A stretch of DNA of 64,000 nucleotides, taken from assembly GCF_900107725.1 (NCBI RefSeq), contig NZ_FNQO01000001.1, positions 1,046,458-1,110,457 of the forward strand, given 5' to 3'. How positions within the stretch are numbered: the first letter of the stretch is position 1; each line of letters starts with the position of its first letter. The DNA is from Microbulbifer marinus (GTDB lineage Bacteria > Pseudomonadota > Gammaproteobacteria > Pseudomonadales > Cellvibrionaceae). Below are positions 9,085 to 18,128 of this stretch, one piece after another. A model generated the notes under the pieces. That model saw nothing but the letters and a program-made list of their open reading frames with translations, made no database searches and was not told the DNA's origin. A program made the position numbers and the translations under genes.

Positions 9085-10518
9085 TCAGCCCTTGATACAT
9101 ACATGTGGCTCAACCCGCGCCACTTTGCGGGCGAGGCCCGCTTTTTCCGCGGCATCCACCACCGCGCGCACGTCCTTGTAGGCGCCGGGCGCCTCCTCGG
9201 CAACGCCGCGCATGGACGGGCTGCGGATGATGATGCCGCGGTCCGCCAGTTCATCCACCACCGAACGCCCTCTCCACAACTTGGTGGCCTGGTGGCGGCT
9301 CATGGCGCGGCCGGCGCCGTGACAGGCAGAGTTGAAGGACAGCTCCGTGCCTTGTTCGGTACCGGCGAGAATATGGGATTCGGTGCCCATGGAACCGCCG
9401 ATCAAGACCGGCTGCCCGATCGCCCGCAGCGTCTCCGGAAGATCGGGGTGGCCGGGGCCGAAGGCGCGCGTGGCACCCTTGCGATGCACGTATAATTTGC
9501 GTTTTCTGCCTTCGACCTGATGGGTTTCCACCTTGCAGGTATTGTGGGACACATCGAAAATCAGCGTCAGATCCGCTTGCGGTAACACGTCGGCAAATAC
9601 CTGCCGCGTCAGGTGCGTGATGATCTGGCGGTTGGCGAGTGCGCAGTTGATGCCCGCGCGCATGGCACCGAGGTAGGCCTGCCCCAGTTCGGAGTTGATC
9701 GGCGCACAGGCCAGTTCACGGTCCGGCAGTTCTATGCCGTGCTTGCTGGCCTCCAGCACCATGTATTTCAGGAACTCGGTGCCGATCTGGTGGCCCAGGC
9801 CGCGGGAGCCGCAGTGGATAAACACTATCGCGTCGTTCTCCCGCAAGCCGAAGGCGGTGGCGATACGCTGGTCGTAAATCTCCGCCACCCGCTGGACTTC
9901 CAGGTAGTGATTACCGGAACCGAGGGTGCCCATCTCATCCTGCTGGCGCTTGCGCGCCCGCGCAGACACTTCCTCCGGAACCGCCCCGGCCATGCAGCCT
10001 TTCTCCTCGATGTGCTGCAGGTCTTCCGCATTGCCGAAACCCTGTTCCACCGCCCAGCGCGCGCCACCGCGCAGCATCGCGGTCATGCCCTTGTCGTTCA
10101 GGTGAATGCGCCCGGTACTGCCGACACCCACGGGAATGTTTTTAAACAGCGCATCTGCCAGCTGTTTTTTGACGGGTTCTATGTCTTCGATGGTGAGTCC
10201 CGTGCGCAGCGCGCGCACGCCACAGGAGATATCGAAACCAACGCCGCCGGCAGAAACCACCCCGTCCTGTTCGGCGTCAAAGGCTGCCACGCCGCCGATC
10301 GGAAAACCGTAGCCCCAGTGGGCGTCAGGCATCGCATAGGCCGCCTGTACTATCCCCGGCAGACCGGCCACATTGCACAGCTGTTCGAACACCTTGTTAT
10401 CCATGTCCCTGATCAGGTTTTCATCGGCGTAGATAATTCCGGGCACACGCATCTTGCCGAACGGGTCTATGCGCCAGCTGTATTCGGATTCTCTCTGCAG
10501 GGGGTATTCGTCGCTCAT
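9085..10518 (-). CDS. rtcB: RNA-splicing ligase RtcB
   Basis: A 477-residue GTP- and Mn-dependent RNA ligase that joins 2',3'-cyclic-phosphate (or 3'-phosphate) ends to 5'-OH ends. It has the family hallmarks: MPDAHWGYGFPIGG, GGVGFDISCGVR (metal-binding Cys), GTLGSGNHYLEVQ, FIHCGSRGLGHQ (metal-binding His) and the C-terminal GAGRAMSR with the His used for guanylylation nearby. The length fits the full-length family. The archease gene lies 10 bases upstream in the same operon. No sigma-54 activator RtcR, which controls rtcBA in E. coli, is found beside it. Confidence 0.97.
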   Translation of the reverse strand: MSDEYPLQRESEYSWRIDPFGKMRVPGIIYADENLIRDMDNKVFEQLCNVAGLPGIVQAAYAMPDAHWGYGFPIGGVAAFDAEQDGVVSAGGVGFDISCGVRALRTGLTIEDIEPVKKQLADALFKNIPVGVGSTGRIHLNDKGMTAMLRGGARWAVEQGFGNAEDLQHIEEKGCMAGAVPEEVSARARKRQQDEMGTLGSGNHYLEVQRVAEIYDQRIATAFGLRENDAIVFIHCGSRGLGHQIGTEFLKYMVLEASKHGIELPDRELACAPINSELGQAYLGAMRAGINCALANRQIITHLTRQVFADVLPQADLTLIFDVSHNTCKVETHQVEGRKRKLYVHRKGATRAFGPGHPDLPETLRAIGQPVLIGGSMGTESHILAGTEQGTELSFNSACHGAGRAMSRHQATKLWRGRSVVDELADRGIIIRSPSMRGVAEEAPGAYKDVRAVVDAAEKAGLARKVARVEPHVCIKG

Positions 10519-10528
10519 CTCGATTCAC

Positions 10529-10948
10529 TCATACGTCGACCACGCACTGGGCCAGCCAGCCGCCATTTTCTTGTTGCGCCACCTTCAACGCCGTGTAGGT
10601 CGCGCCCTTCACTTCCACCGCGGGGCTGTGCCGCTGCCGATCCACCGCTTCGCCCCAGGCTTTGCCAATCAGCCGGTGATCGACAAGCTTTACGGTAAAG
10701 CGTGAAAACAGCATCCGGCGGGTAGCCATTTCGAATACCAGGGCGTTCAACCAATCCACCAGCAGCAATTCCTGATCGCTGCCCTCACACTCGATATCCA
10801 CGCATCGCTGTGGTGTCACCAGCCCAAGCTCGGTAACCGTTGCCGTCAGTGCCAGCGCCACCTGCTCGAACGCCTGCGCCAGTGTGTCGCCGAAACCGCG
10901 CAGGCCCATATCCGCCTCGTGACTGAAATGTTCCCAATGGGGCTCCAT
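10529..10948 (-). CDS. Archease
   Basis: A 139-residue archease, the small acidic partner that promotes multiple-turnover guanylylation of RtcB and can widen its nucleotide use. Seen are [14 protein letters not shown] at the N-terminus (metal-binding Asp), a central [12 protein letters not shown] and the terminal VDV. It is the first gene of a two-gene operon, 10 bases before rtcB. Confidence 0.95.
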   Translation of the reverse strand: MEPHWEHFSHEADMGLRGFGDTLAQAFEQVALALTATVTELGLVTPQRCVDIECEGSDQELLLVDWLNALVFEMATRRMLFSRFTVKLVDHRLIGKAWGEAVDRQRHSPAVEVKGATYTALKVAQQENGGWLAQCVVDV

Positions 10949-10974
10949 AGGCCAATCAACCGCACAGTCCGTAT

Positions 10975-12273
10975 TCAGAAGGCCACATCGAATCCCAGCA
11001 GCAGGTAATACTCCTTGGTCAGGTGGCCGGTGTAATAGAGACCGCTCTGCTTCTCCTTATCGAGGAAGTCAAAGTTCACCTCGATAATGCCCTTGGCATT
11101 GCGCATAAAGTAATAGGAGGCTGTCAGCGTCAAAGTATTGATATCTATCCCTTCATAGATCGTATCGGTATCGTCCAGGTCACCGGCATCGGCGTAGTTG
11201 TAGAGCGCCGATAGCGCCCACTTTTCACCCGGGGTATAGTCGACACCGAGAAAGCCGCCACTCCAGTCGTAATCTCTGCTGCGCAGCGGAAAATTGTCTT
11301 CAGGACCGGGCTGCAGGAAGTCGTCCCAGCGGTTCCACAGATACTGCACAAACCAGCTGGTGTTGCTGGCGATACTGCCGGACAGATCGACGCCCGATAT
11401 CCGCACATCGGAATCCCGATCACCGATCTCCAGCCCCGCCGGACCGGTGGCGCTGTCCTGCTTGCCGGACAGACCGAATAATCCCAGCGTCACCGGACCG
11501 ATCTCCGCTCCCAGGCGACCGAACAGGTTCTTCGAATTGTTGTTGTCGAACAGGCGGTCCGGACGCCGGTAGCCGGGGCTGTTGATATTGAAGCTCTCCT
11601 CGATACCATTGCCGTTGACCAAACCGAGCGCCATTGAAACCGGGCCAAACTCCCGATCCAGCAGCATGCCGCGCTGATAGGTGACATTGGCCATGCGGTA
11701 GACCATATAGTCCTGAAATGTCAGGCGCAGTTCCCGCGGAAACATCAGGTCCGAAACCTGGAACTGCCCCAACTGAAAGCCAACCTGGGTACAGGCGACA
11801 TCGTCATAACGAATCCAGGCGTCCTCGATGACCACGCTGCCGTTCTCACCCTTTTCGGCGAAAATGCCGTAGAAGTAATACGTCAGATGCTCACTGAGCG
11901 GCGCACTGGACAGCAGCTTGACCAGATAAGGGGACTGAAAATCGCTATTCGCCTCAATGGTTTCGCCGCTGATCGTGTCAACAAATTCTGCCGAACGCCC
12001 CTGGATATACGCCTGTGCGCGAACAGCCAATGGCACATGGTCGGGAAGTGCCAGATACTTGTCATCGATATCGAGCGTCTTCTCGCGCCAGTTCGGCAGT
12101 TTGTAATTACTGGCGGCAAAATGTTCACCAAATGCGTTCAGTTTTGGGAAAGCGGAGTGGCAAGCTGCGCAACTGAGCTCATAGGTCCGGGCAAACTCAG
12201 GTATCGCCTGTGCACCGATGGAGATCGCTGACAGCATAATCAGCAGCAAGACAGTTATTCGGCGCGAGACCAT
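10975..12273 (-). CDS. Fused monoheme cytochrome c - outer-membrane barrel protein (Cyc2-like)
   Basis: About 432 residues. A signal peptide (residues 1-23, ending GAQA) is followed by [19 protein letters not shown]: one CxxCH heme-attachment site in the phrase FAR...CxxCH...FPxLxxFGxxF that opens Cyc2-type fused cytochrome-porins. The remaining 370 residues alternate short amphipathic beta strands with polar turns and end in a terminal Phe (LLLGFDVAF), as in outer-membrane barrels. Cyc2 of iron oxidisers moves electrons across the outer membrane. Here that role is inference, and it could equally be an uncharacterised porin. The ATG at 12273 has GGAG 9 bases upstream; the GTG at 12303 is less likely. 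Confidence 0.7.
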   Translation of the reverse strand: MVSRRITVLLLIMLSAISIGAQAIPEFARTYELSCAACHSAFPKLNAFGEHFAASNYKLPNWREKTLDIDDKYLALPDHVPLAVRAQAYIQGRSAEFVDTISGETIEANSDFQSPYLVKLLSSAPLSEHLTYYFYGIFAEKGENGSVVIEDAWIRYDDVACTQVGFQLGQFQVSDLMFPRELRLTFQDYMVYRMANVTYQRGMLLDREFGPVSMALGLVNGNGIEESFNINSPGYRRPDRLFDNNNSKNLFGRLGAEIGPVTLGLFGLSGKQDSATGPAGLEIGDRDSDVRISGVDLSGSIASNTSWFVQYLWNRWDDFLQPGPEDNFPLRSRDYDWSGGFLGVDYTPGEKWALSALYNYADAGDLDDTDTIYEGIDINTLTLTASYYFMRNAKGIIEVNFDFLDKEKQSGLYYTGHLTKEYYLLLGFDVAF

Positions 12274-12550
12274 ACAATTGCGCTCCGGGTTCGAAGGATT
12301 CACTTTTTACTTCATCCGGGTCGGGAAGGATTTTTGCGGCTAATGGCTTAGGAATTTCTCTATCGGAATTTAGTTCAAAGGACGTTTATGTAAAGCGCTA
12401 AATATTTCGCTCAACGACAGTATCGCAACGCAGTAAGTAAATACCCCGACCAGTCCGTTAATAATTCAGTTCAGGTAGAGCGCCGCCCATTTTCTATTTC
12501 GTACCGCTGCGCGTAGAATCAAACACCCCTAAGACAACCGTGAATCGCTT
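12274..12550. other. Divergent promoter region, no gene
   Basis: A relatively AT-rich gap between the leftward cytochrome-barrel gene and the rightward lipase gene. It should hold both promoters. I see no clear operator, repeat or short gene in it. Confidence 0.4.
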
Positions 12551-13252
12551 ATGAAGTGGCTTTTCCCGCTACTGTTTGCCGCAGTTCCTCTGACTGCCAG
12601 TGCGCAATCGGCATGCGTTATCCTGCTACACGGCCTGGGCAAGTCTGAATCCTCGATGAGTGAGCTGGAAAAGAATATTGCGGCGGCCGGATTCACCACC
12701 GTGAATACCGGTTACCCGTCTACCGACTTCCCTATCGAACAGCTGGCCGGCAGGGCCATAGCCCCGGCACTGGATAAATGCGCAGGTCACAACGAGATAA
12801 ATTTCGTCACCCATTCCATGGGTGGCATCCTGGTGCGGCAATACCTGAGCCGGGTATCGATCGATAACCTGAACCGCGTAGTGATGCTGGGCCCGCCAAA
12901 TCACGGCAGTGAGGTAGTGGACAACCTCGGTGACTTTCCCGGTTTCCATTTTGTCTTTGGCGATGCGGGTCTGCAGCTCGGCACTGGGGAAATGAGTGTC
13001 CCCAACAAACTCGGCGCCGCCAATTTCGATGTCGGCATTATCGCCGGCACGCGCAGTATCAACCTGATACTCTCCCAGCTGATCCCCGACAACGATGACG
13101 GCAAGGTTTCGGTGGATAGCACCAAACTCGAGGGTATGAATGATCACCTGACAATGCCGGTGACCCATGTCTTTATGATGAAAAATGACAAGGTTATCGC
13201 CCAGGTCATTCACTACCTTCGCCACGGATCCTTCCAGCGCGAACAGCAGTAA
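12551..13252 (+). CDS. Secreted alpha/beta-hydrolase (lipase-like)
   Basis: A 233-residue exported hydrolase with a signal peptide at residues 1-19 (cleavage after TASAQ). The oxyanion motif LLHGLGKS, the nucleophile elbow T-H-S-M-G-G (Ser about residue 96) and a late NDHLTMPVTH with the likely catalytic His are all present. It resembles small bacterial lipases and PGAP1-like esterases with a truncated lid. The substrate is unknown. It is probably periplasmic. It diverges from the cytochrome-barrel gene. Confidence 0.82.
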   Translation: MKWLFPLLFAAVPLTASAQSACVILLHGLGKSESSMSELEKNIAAAGFTTVNTGYPSTDFPIEQLAGRAIAPALDKCAGHNEINFVTHSMGGILVRQYLSRVSIDNLNRVVMLGPPNHGSEVVDNLGDFPGFHFVFGDAGLQLGTGEMSVPNKLGAANFDVGIIAGTRSINLILSQLIPDNDDGKVSVDSTKLEGMNDHLTMPVTHVFMMKNDKVIAQVIHYLRHGSFQREQQ

Positions 13253-13389
13253 AGCGCTGCGGTCACCGCGACAACTGATTAATGGCAGACCACTAGTTCA
13301 GCGCGGCCCGCATTTTCGACCTGTTTGGAATGGCTGCTGTGGACTACTACACTCAGCAGCACGTCTTTCAGATCTCGCGAGATGGGATT

Positions 13390-14181
13390 ATGGCTTGTCA
13401 ACGAGTACCTGCTGCCCTGTTGGGCGCCCTACTGGCAGCCACTCAGGCCCTGCTGTTTGGCGTTGCCAGCGCCAGTACGGCGGTGGATCCCCCTGAAAGC
13501 AAAAGCAATTGGAGCTATGCAGGCGAAACGGGTCCCGCTCACTGGGCGGAACTGGACGCTGAGTACACCGTATGTGGCAGCGGCCAGAGACAATCTCCCA
13601 TAGATCTTAAAGGCGCCACTACCAAGGCCATTGCCAATATAGATTTTCACTACAGTAAAGTGCCACTGAGCCTGTCCAATAATGGCCACAGGGTTCAGGT
13701 ACCCGTCCCTCCCGGTAGCCACATGACGCTTGATGGGCAGCGCTACGACCTGCAGCAGCTCTATTTTCACACACCCAGCGAGCACCGAGTTGACGGAAAA
13801 TTGTCTGACGGTGAACTCCACCTCGTGCACAAGCATGCGGATGGCAGCCTCGCCGTGGTGGGCGTCCTGCTGGAAACGGGTAGTGCCAACCCCGCTCTTG
13901 CACCCATCATCAGCGCCGCCCCAGAAAAAAATTCCGGGCCGGTAAATACCGGTAAACATATTGACGTGAACGCGCTGTTGCCCCGCCAGCGGACCAGCTA
14001 TCGCTATGTCGGGTCCCTCACGACACCGCCGTGCACGGAGGGGGTGAAGTGGACGGTGATGAGCGAGCCTATCGAACTATCCTCCGCCCAACTGGATCGC
14101 CTCACCATGGCGACTGGCAAGAATAATCGGCCGGTACAGCCCAGGAATGGACGGCCGCTACTTAAAGACTCTACGCCCTGA
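13390..14181 (+). CDS. Alpha-class carbonic anhydrase, exported
   Basis: About 263 residues. A signal peptide (to about residue 29, LLFGVASAS) leads into an alpha-carbonic anhydrase that interconverts CO2 and bicarbonate with Zn. The core carries CGSGQRQSPIDL, two Zn-ligand histidines in the YFHTPSEH strand, a third in ELHLVHKHADG, and the active-site lip GSLTTPPCTEG followed by VKW. It should act in the periplasm. I chose the ATG at 13390 because it starts directly at the signal peptide; the ATG at 13330 would add 20 non-conserved residues. Confidence 0.92.
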   Translation: MACQRVPAALLGALLAATQALLFGVASASTAVDPPESKSNWSYAGETGPAHWAELDAEYTVCGSGQRQSPIDLKGATTKAIANIDFHYSKVPLSLSNNGHRVQVPVPPGSHMTLDGQRYDLQQLYFHTPSEHRVDGKLSDGELHLVHKHADGSLAVVGVLLETGSANPALAPIISAAPEKNSGPVNTGKHIDVNALLPRQRTSYRYVGSLTTPPCTEGVKWTVMSEPIELSSAQLDRLTMATGKNNRPVQPRNGRPLLKDSTP

Positions 14182-14485
14182 GCACTGCAGTCACTATTTG
14201 CCGACGCGGCCCGCGGTCCGCGCCGGGCTTGATTCGGGCTGCCCGAGTCAGGCCATGTGATTGCCGCAGTCGGTGTCACCATCCAGTTCCCATTCAAACA
14301 CTTTCTGTCGGAATGACTCGCGCGACAGCCGGGTCGTCGCCCTCGTCGGCTGCCCGGCGCTTCGCTCAGTGTCTGGCTCCATATTCGGCCGTATCGCTTT
14401 TAGGGCTCCAATTCCGGACGGCTAAACTGCACTGAGAGAGCAGCGGATTCCAGACTGGATCATCCGGCCAACAGGATAGTGACAG
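14182..14485. other. 304-base gap, no gene seen
   Basis: There is a small imperfect hairpin around 14231-14249 (GATTCGGGC with GCCCGAGTC) that could end carbonic anhydrase transcription, although no U-run follows. The AGGATAGTGACAG just before 14486 is the ribosome site of the channel gene. Nothing else is recognisable. Confidence 0.35.
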
Positions 14486-15493
14486 ATGCCGGTACAACGT
14501 CTGATGGCAGCGCAGGAAGAGAGTAAGGAGGCGATCAAGGAGCTCCCGAAGCAAGTTGACCGCAGTCTGGGTACGGCGCTCGACAAGGTGGACAGCTGGA
14601 TCGCCGATGGCGTGCAACACTTTCCCAATATCCTTGCCGCCCTGTTGGTCATCCTGTTGTTCTACCTGTTGGGTGTCTTCTTCGCTTACCTCGCGCAGCG
14701 GCACCTGACACGGCGTAAACGGGAGAATCTTGGCGAGGTTCTCGGCGGGTTGGTGAAATGGGTACTGTTCGGTATCGGCTGTCTGCTGGCTGCGACAATC
14801 GTCATGCCCACGCTGAAGCCGGGCGACCTGGTCGCCGGGCTGGGGATCGGCTCCGTCGCCTTCGGCTTCGCCTTCAAGGACATACTGCAGAACTGGCTCG
14901 CCGGCCTGTTGATCCTGCTCAAGGAGCCCTTTCACGTCAACGACCAGATCCGCGTCGGGGAGTACGAGGGCACGGTCAAGAAGATCGAGAACCGCGCCAC
15001 GCTGATCCGCACCTTCGACGGCCAGCGGGTGGTGATACCCAACAGCGATATCTACACCACCGCCGTGGTGGTAAAGACCGCGCATCCCCTGCGCCGCAGT
15101 GAATACGACGTCGGCATCGGCTATGGCGACGATATCGACCGCGCCTGCGAGGTGCTGGAAGGCGCCGTGCGCAAGGTTGACGGCGTGCAGAATAAACCGC
15201 CGGTCGAGGCACTCCCCTGGGAGCTGGCTGCCAGTTGGGTCACCATACGCGTGCGCTGGTGGACGAAGAGCCGCCAGACCGACGCCAACCATATCGGCTC
15301 GGCGGTGGTGCGCGCCATCAAACTGGCTCTGGACGAGGCGCACATCGATATGCCCTTCGAAACCTGTGTGCAGCTGCTCCACGACCAGACCGAAGAGGAC
15401 GACGGCGACCGCGGCCGCCAGCGGGAGGGCTGGCCGGCGCCGGCCGAGGGCTCCACGAAACCGCGCTGGAAAGCCAGGACCGACCGGCAGTAG
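14486..15493 (+). CDS. MscS-family mechanosensitive ion channel
   Basis: A 335-residue small-conductance channel. An amphipathic N-terminal stretch, a membrane helix at about 50-72 and helices at about 90-110 and 118-150 include the pore-lining TM3 (GLGIGSVAFGFAFKDILQNWLAGLL), followed by the soluble MscS beta domain (FHVNDQIRVGEYEGTVKKIENR, VVIPNSDIYT) and the alpha/beta vestibule. It opens under hypo-osmotic membrane tension. The C-terminal tail is Arg/Pro-rich and unlikely to be structured. It stands alone. Confidence 0.92.
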   Translation: MPVQRLMAAQEESKEAIKELPKQVDRSLGTALDKVDSWIADGVQHFPNILAALLVILLFYLLGVFFAYLAQRHLTRRKRENLGEVLGGLVKWVLFGIGCLLAATIVMPTLKPGDLVAGLGIGSVAFGFAFKDILQNWLAGLLILLKEPFHVNDQIRVGEYEGTVKKIENRATLIRTFDGQRVVIPNSDIYTTAVVVKTAHPLRRSEYDVGIGYGDDIDRACEVLEGAVRKVDGVQNKPPVEALPWELAASWVTIRVRWWTKSRQTDANHIGSAVVRAIKLALDEAHIDMPFETCVQLLHDQTEEDDGDRGRQREGWPAPAEGSTKPRWKARTDRQ

Positions 15494-15565
15494 CGGGCCC
15501 TTTCAATACAGGCCGACAACGCGCTATTCTCGCTGGCGGCTTTCTTTGCATGAGTTTGGCTAACG

Positions 15566-16036
15566 ATGATTGACTGGCAGTGGCGGCGATTCGAGGATCT
15601 GGACATTCACCAGCTCTACGAAATCCTGCGCGTGCGGCAAGAGGTATTCGCGGTGGAACAGGACTGCGCCTACCAGGATGCCGATGGCAAGGATAGCTGC
15701 GCCTGGCATCTGTGCGGCTGGAGTGGCCGCGCTCCGCACCCCCAGCTACAGGCCTACCTGCGGGTGGTCGATCCCGGCCAGAAGTTTGACGAGCCCTCTA
15801 TCGGCCGCGTACTCACCGCCGCTTCAGCGCGGGGCACCGGGTTAGGCCGGGAGCTTATGCGCCGCGTTCTGAACGAGCTGCGGTCCCCATTCCCGGACTC
15901 GGCCATTCGTATCTCGGCGCAGCAGCATCTGCAGAAGTTTTACGGCGAGTTCGGCTTCATCCAGTGTTCCGAAGTCTACGACGAGGACGGCATCCCCCAT
16001 ATCGAAATGCTGCGACCGCCACAATCCATCGGCTAG
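15566..16036 (+). CDS. elaA: GNAT acetyltransferase, ElaA type
   Basis: A 156-residue GNAT-fold N-acetyltransferase matching the ElaA group: LYEILRVRQEVFAVEQDCAYQDADG at the N-terminus, IGRVLTAASARGTGLGRELM as the acetyl-CoA loop (R-G-T-G-L-G) and a final EVYDEDGIPHIEM. The acceptor substrate is unknown. The last 4 bases overlap the end of the convergent SMR gene. Confidence 0.9.
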   Translation: MIDWQWRRFEDLDIHQLYEILRVRQEVFAVEQDCAYQDADGKDSCAWHLCGWSGRAPHPQLQAYLRVVDPGQKFDEPSIGRVLTAASARGTGLGRELMRRVLNELRSPFPDSAIRISAQQHLQKFYGEFGFIQCSEVYDEDGIPHIEMLRPPQSIG

Positions 16037-16362
16037 TGGGCGACGGACTGTGAAAACAGATTGATCACTATTACGCCGATGATAATCAGCCCGATGCCGA
16101 TAATAGCCGGCAGGTCCGGCACCTCACGGTAGACAGCCATCCCCACCAGCGTGACCAGTACGACGCCCAGCCCGGACCAGATCGCATAGGCGATCCCCAC
16201 CGGGAGGGTGCGCAACACCAGCGTCAGCATGTAAAACGCGATCCCGTAACCCACCGCGACAATCAGTGTCGGCAGCGGTCTGGTGAATTGTTCCGACGCT
16301 TTCAGTGCCGTGGTGCCCACGACTTCGGCAACGATGGCAATGGCGAGATACAGGTAGGCCAT
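16033..16362 (-). CDS. Small multidrug resistance (EmrE-type) exporter
   Basis: A 109-residue, four-helix SMR protein. The membrane-embedded Glu needed for proton/substrate exchange is present in IVAEVVGTTALK (about residue 13), with the family phrases GIAYAIWSGLGVV and LPAIIGIGLIIIGVIVINL. It works as an antiparallel dimer in the inner membrane. This subgroup exports quaternary cations; a guanidinium-exporter identity is less likely given the EmrE-like TM1 and TM3. Confidence 0.92.
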   Translation of the reverse strand: MAYLYLAIAIVAEVVGTTALKASEQFTRPLPTLIVAVGYGIAFYMLTLVLRTLPVGIAYAIWSGLGVVLVTLVGMAVYREVPDLPAIIGIGLIIIGVIVINLFSQSVAH

Positions 16363-16390
16363 AGATTGACTCGACTGGATTCTGAAGCAA

Positions 16391-16420
16391 AAACGGGGGC
16401 TGATGACTGCCCCCGTTTGT
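16391..16420 (-). terminator. Intrinsic terminator after the second AbgT gene
   Basis: On the minus strand a stem AAACGGGGGC with GCCCCCGTTT runs into a U-rich tail (GTTTTTGC) 22-50 bases past the stop of the AbgT gene. This is a classical rho-independent terminator. It separates that gene from the SMR gene. Confidence 0.88.
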
Positions 16421-16441
16421 ACGCAGGTTATTCCCTACAAA

Positions 16442-18010
16442 TCAGGGATAGGTGTAACTGGCCTGTAACCCCAGCGGAATTCCCAATGACCAGTAGATCA
16501 CCAGGAACACCGACCAGCACAGCAGGAACACCAGTGAATACGGCAGCATCATCGATACCAGCGTGCCGATGCCTGTGCCTTTTACATAGCGCTGGCAGTA
16601 GACGACCACCAGCGGGAAATATGGCATCAGCGGCGTGATGATATTGGTGGAGGAATCACCCACACGGTATGCGGCCTGGGTCAGGTCCGGAGAGAAGCCA
16701 ATCTGCATCAGCATCGGCACGAAAATCGGTGCCAGCAGGGCCCACTTGGCGGAGGCGGATCCCACGAACAGATTGACAAAGCCCACCAGCAGGATAATGC
16801 CCATCAGGGTCACCGGGCCGGGCAGGTCCATCGCCGCCAGCAGGTTGCCACCCTCGACGGACAGCAGCGTGCCGAGGCCGGAGCGGGCAAACTCGGAGAT
16901 AAACAGCGCGCAGAAAAACGCCATCACGATGTAGTAGGCCATGGAACCCATGGTCTTCGACATCGCATCGATAACGTCCTTGCTCTTGTTAAATGTGCCC
17001 GCGGCGTAGCCGAATACCACACCGGGAATAATGAACATCAGGAAGATCAGCGGCACGATGGACTTCATCGCCGGTGCCGTAAACGAAGCCAGCTGGCCTT
17101 CGGCATCTCGCAGCGCGGACGTCTCCGGCAGCATCCAGGCCACCAGCCCGACGATGCCTGCAACCATCACCGCCACCGACAGATACAGGGCCTTCCTCTC
17201 GCGGCCGCCCAGCTCGTGTATCGCCGGCATATCTTCCTTGTCACCATCGATGGCGACATTCTTCAGGCGCGGTTCGATGACTTTGTCGGTCAGCCACCAG
17301 CCGAGCAGCGTAATCACCAGGCAGGAAGCGGAGGTAAAGAACCAGTTGTTCAGCGGGTTCAGCTGCACCGCTGGATCGACGATCTGGGCCGCGCTCTGGG
17401 TGAAGCCCTGCAGCAACGGGTCGATCGCGGAAGGCACGAAGTTCGCCGAGAAGCCGCCGGAAACCCCGGCGAAGGCGGCGGCGATACCGGCCAGCGGGTG
17501 GCGGCCGGCGGCATAGAAAATGACTCCGCCGAGCGGAATCACCAGCACATAGCCCGCGTCCACCGCCGTGTGGCTGACGATTGCTACTAAAATGAGCATC
17601 GGCGTCAACAGCATCTGCGGCGTCACCGCCAGCAGTTTCTTCAATACCGCATTGATAAAGCCACTGTGTTCGGCCACACCGACACCGAGCATGGCCACCA
17701 GCACCACCCCCAGCGGGGCGAAGCCGGTAAAGGTGGTCACCATGCCCGACAGGAAGCGGGCCATCTCACTGCCGGAAAGCAGGTTGTTCACCTGAATCGC
17801 CTCACCGGTGGCCGGGTGCAGGGTGTCGAAACTGACCCCGGACAGCAGCCACGACAGCACCCAGATAACCACCATCAGCAGCAGGAACAACACTGCCGGA
17901 TCCGGCAGGCGGTTGCCCACGACCTCGATAAAGTTCAGCGCCCGGTTGATCCAGCCGCTTTTGGCGACGCCGTCATTACCCGAGCCGGGACTGGCTTGAA
18001 TGTTTTCCAT
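16442..18010 (-). CDS. AbgT family transporter (second copy)
   Basis: A 522-residue AbgT-family inner-membrane transporter. It shares TGFAPLG, GVGVAEHSG, GVSGGFSANF before DPLL, GSASAKWA and GDSSTNIITPLMPYF with the copy at 2565-4169. The two proteins are clearly paralogous but diverged throughout, and this one has the 'NxIxxPLMPYFP' ending rather than 'MMSYF'. It is followed by its own terminator, so it is a single-gene unit. The substrate is probably p-aminobenzoyl-glutamate or p-aminobenzoate-like; the direction is uncertain. Confidence 0.9.
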   Translation of the reverse strand: MENIQASPGSGNDGVAKSGWINRALNFIEVVGNRLPDPAVLFLLLMVVIWVLSWLLSGVSFDTLHPATGEAIQVNNLLSGSEMARFLSGMVTTFTGFAPLGVVLVAMLGVGVAEHSGFINAVLKKLLAVTPQMLLTPMLILVAIVSHTAVDAGYVLVIPLGGVIFYAAGRHPLAGIAAAFAGVSGGFSANFVPSAIDPLLQGFTQSAAQIVDPAVQLNPLNNWFFTSASCLVITLLGWWLTDKVIEPRLKNVAIDGDKEDMPAIHELGGRERKALYLSVAVMVAGIVGLVAWMLPETSALRDAEGQLASFTAPAMKSIVPLIFLMFIIPGVVFGYAAGTFNKSKDVIDAMSKTMGSMAYYIVMAFFCALFISEFARSGLGTLLSVEGGNLLAAMDLPGPVTLMGIILLVGFVNLFVGSASAKWALLAPIFVPMLMQIGFSPDLTQAAYRVGDSSTNIITPLMPYFPLVVVYCQRYVKGTGIGTLVSMMLPYSLVFLLCWSVFLVIYWSLGIPLGLQASYTYP

Positions 18011-18087
18011 TGTTTTATCCCTGTTGTTATTAGTTTTGTCTTTTAATTTTGCTTCCGGGAGCGGCCGATCGGCGCTCCCTGCAGATC

Positions 18088-18128
18088 GTGATCCGTGATC
18101 CGTGATCCGTGATCCGTGATCCGTGATC
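18088..18128. repeat. Heptamer tandem repeat GTGATCC, nearly six copies
   Basis: The 7-base unit GTGATCC is repeated five full times, and a sixth partial copy (GTGATC) runs into the trpS stop codon (TGA at 18127-18129 read on the minus strand). The array lies in the gap between trpS and the downstream AbgT gene, so copy-number changes would alter the 3' end of the trpS transcript. Confidence 0.9.

Noticed and set aside
18088-18128. Short direct repeats considered as a CRISPR array
   Set aside because: The unit is 7 bases with no spacers and no cas genes nearby; it is a simple tandem repeat.
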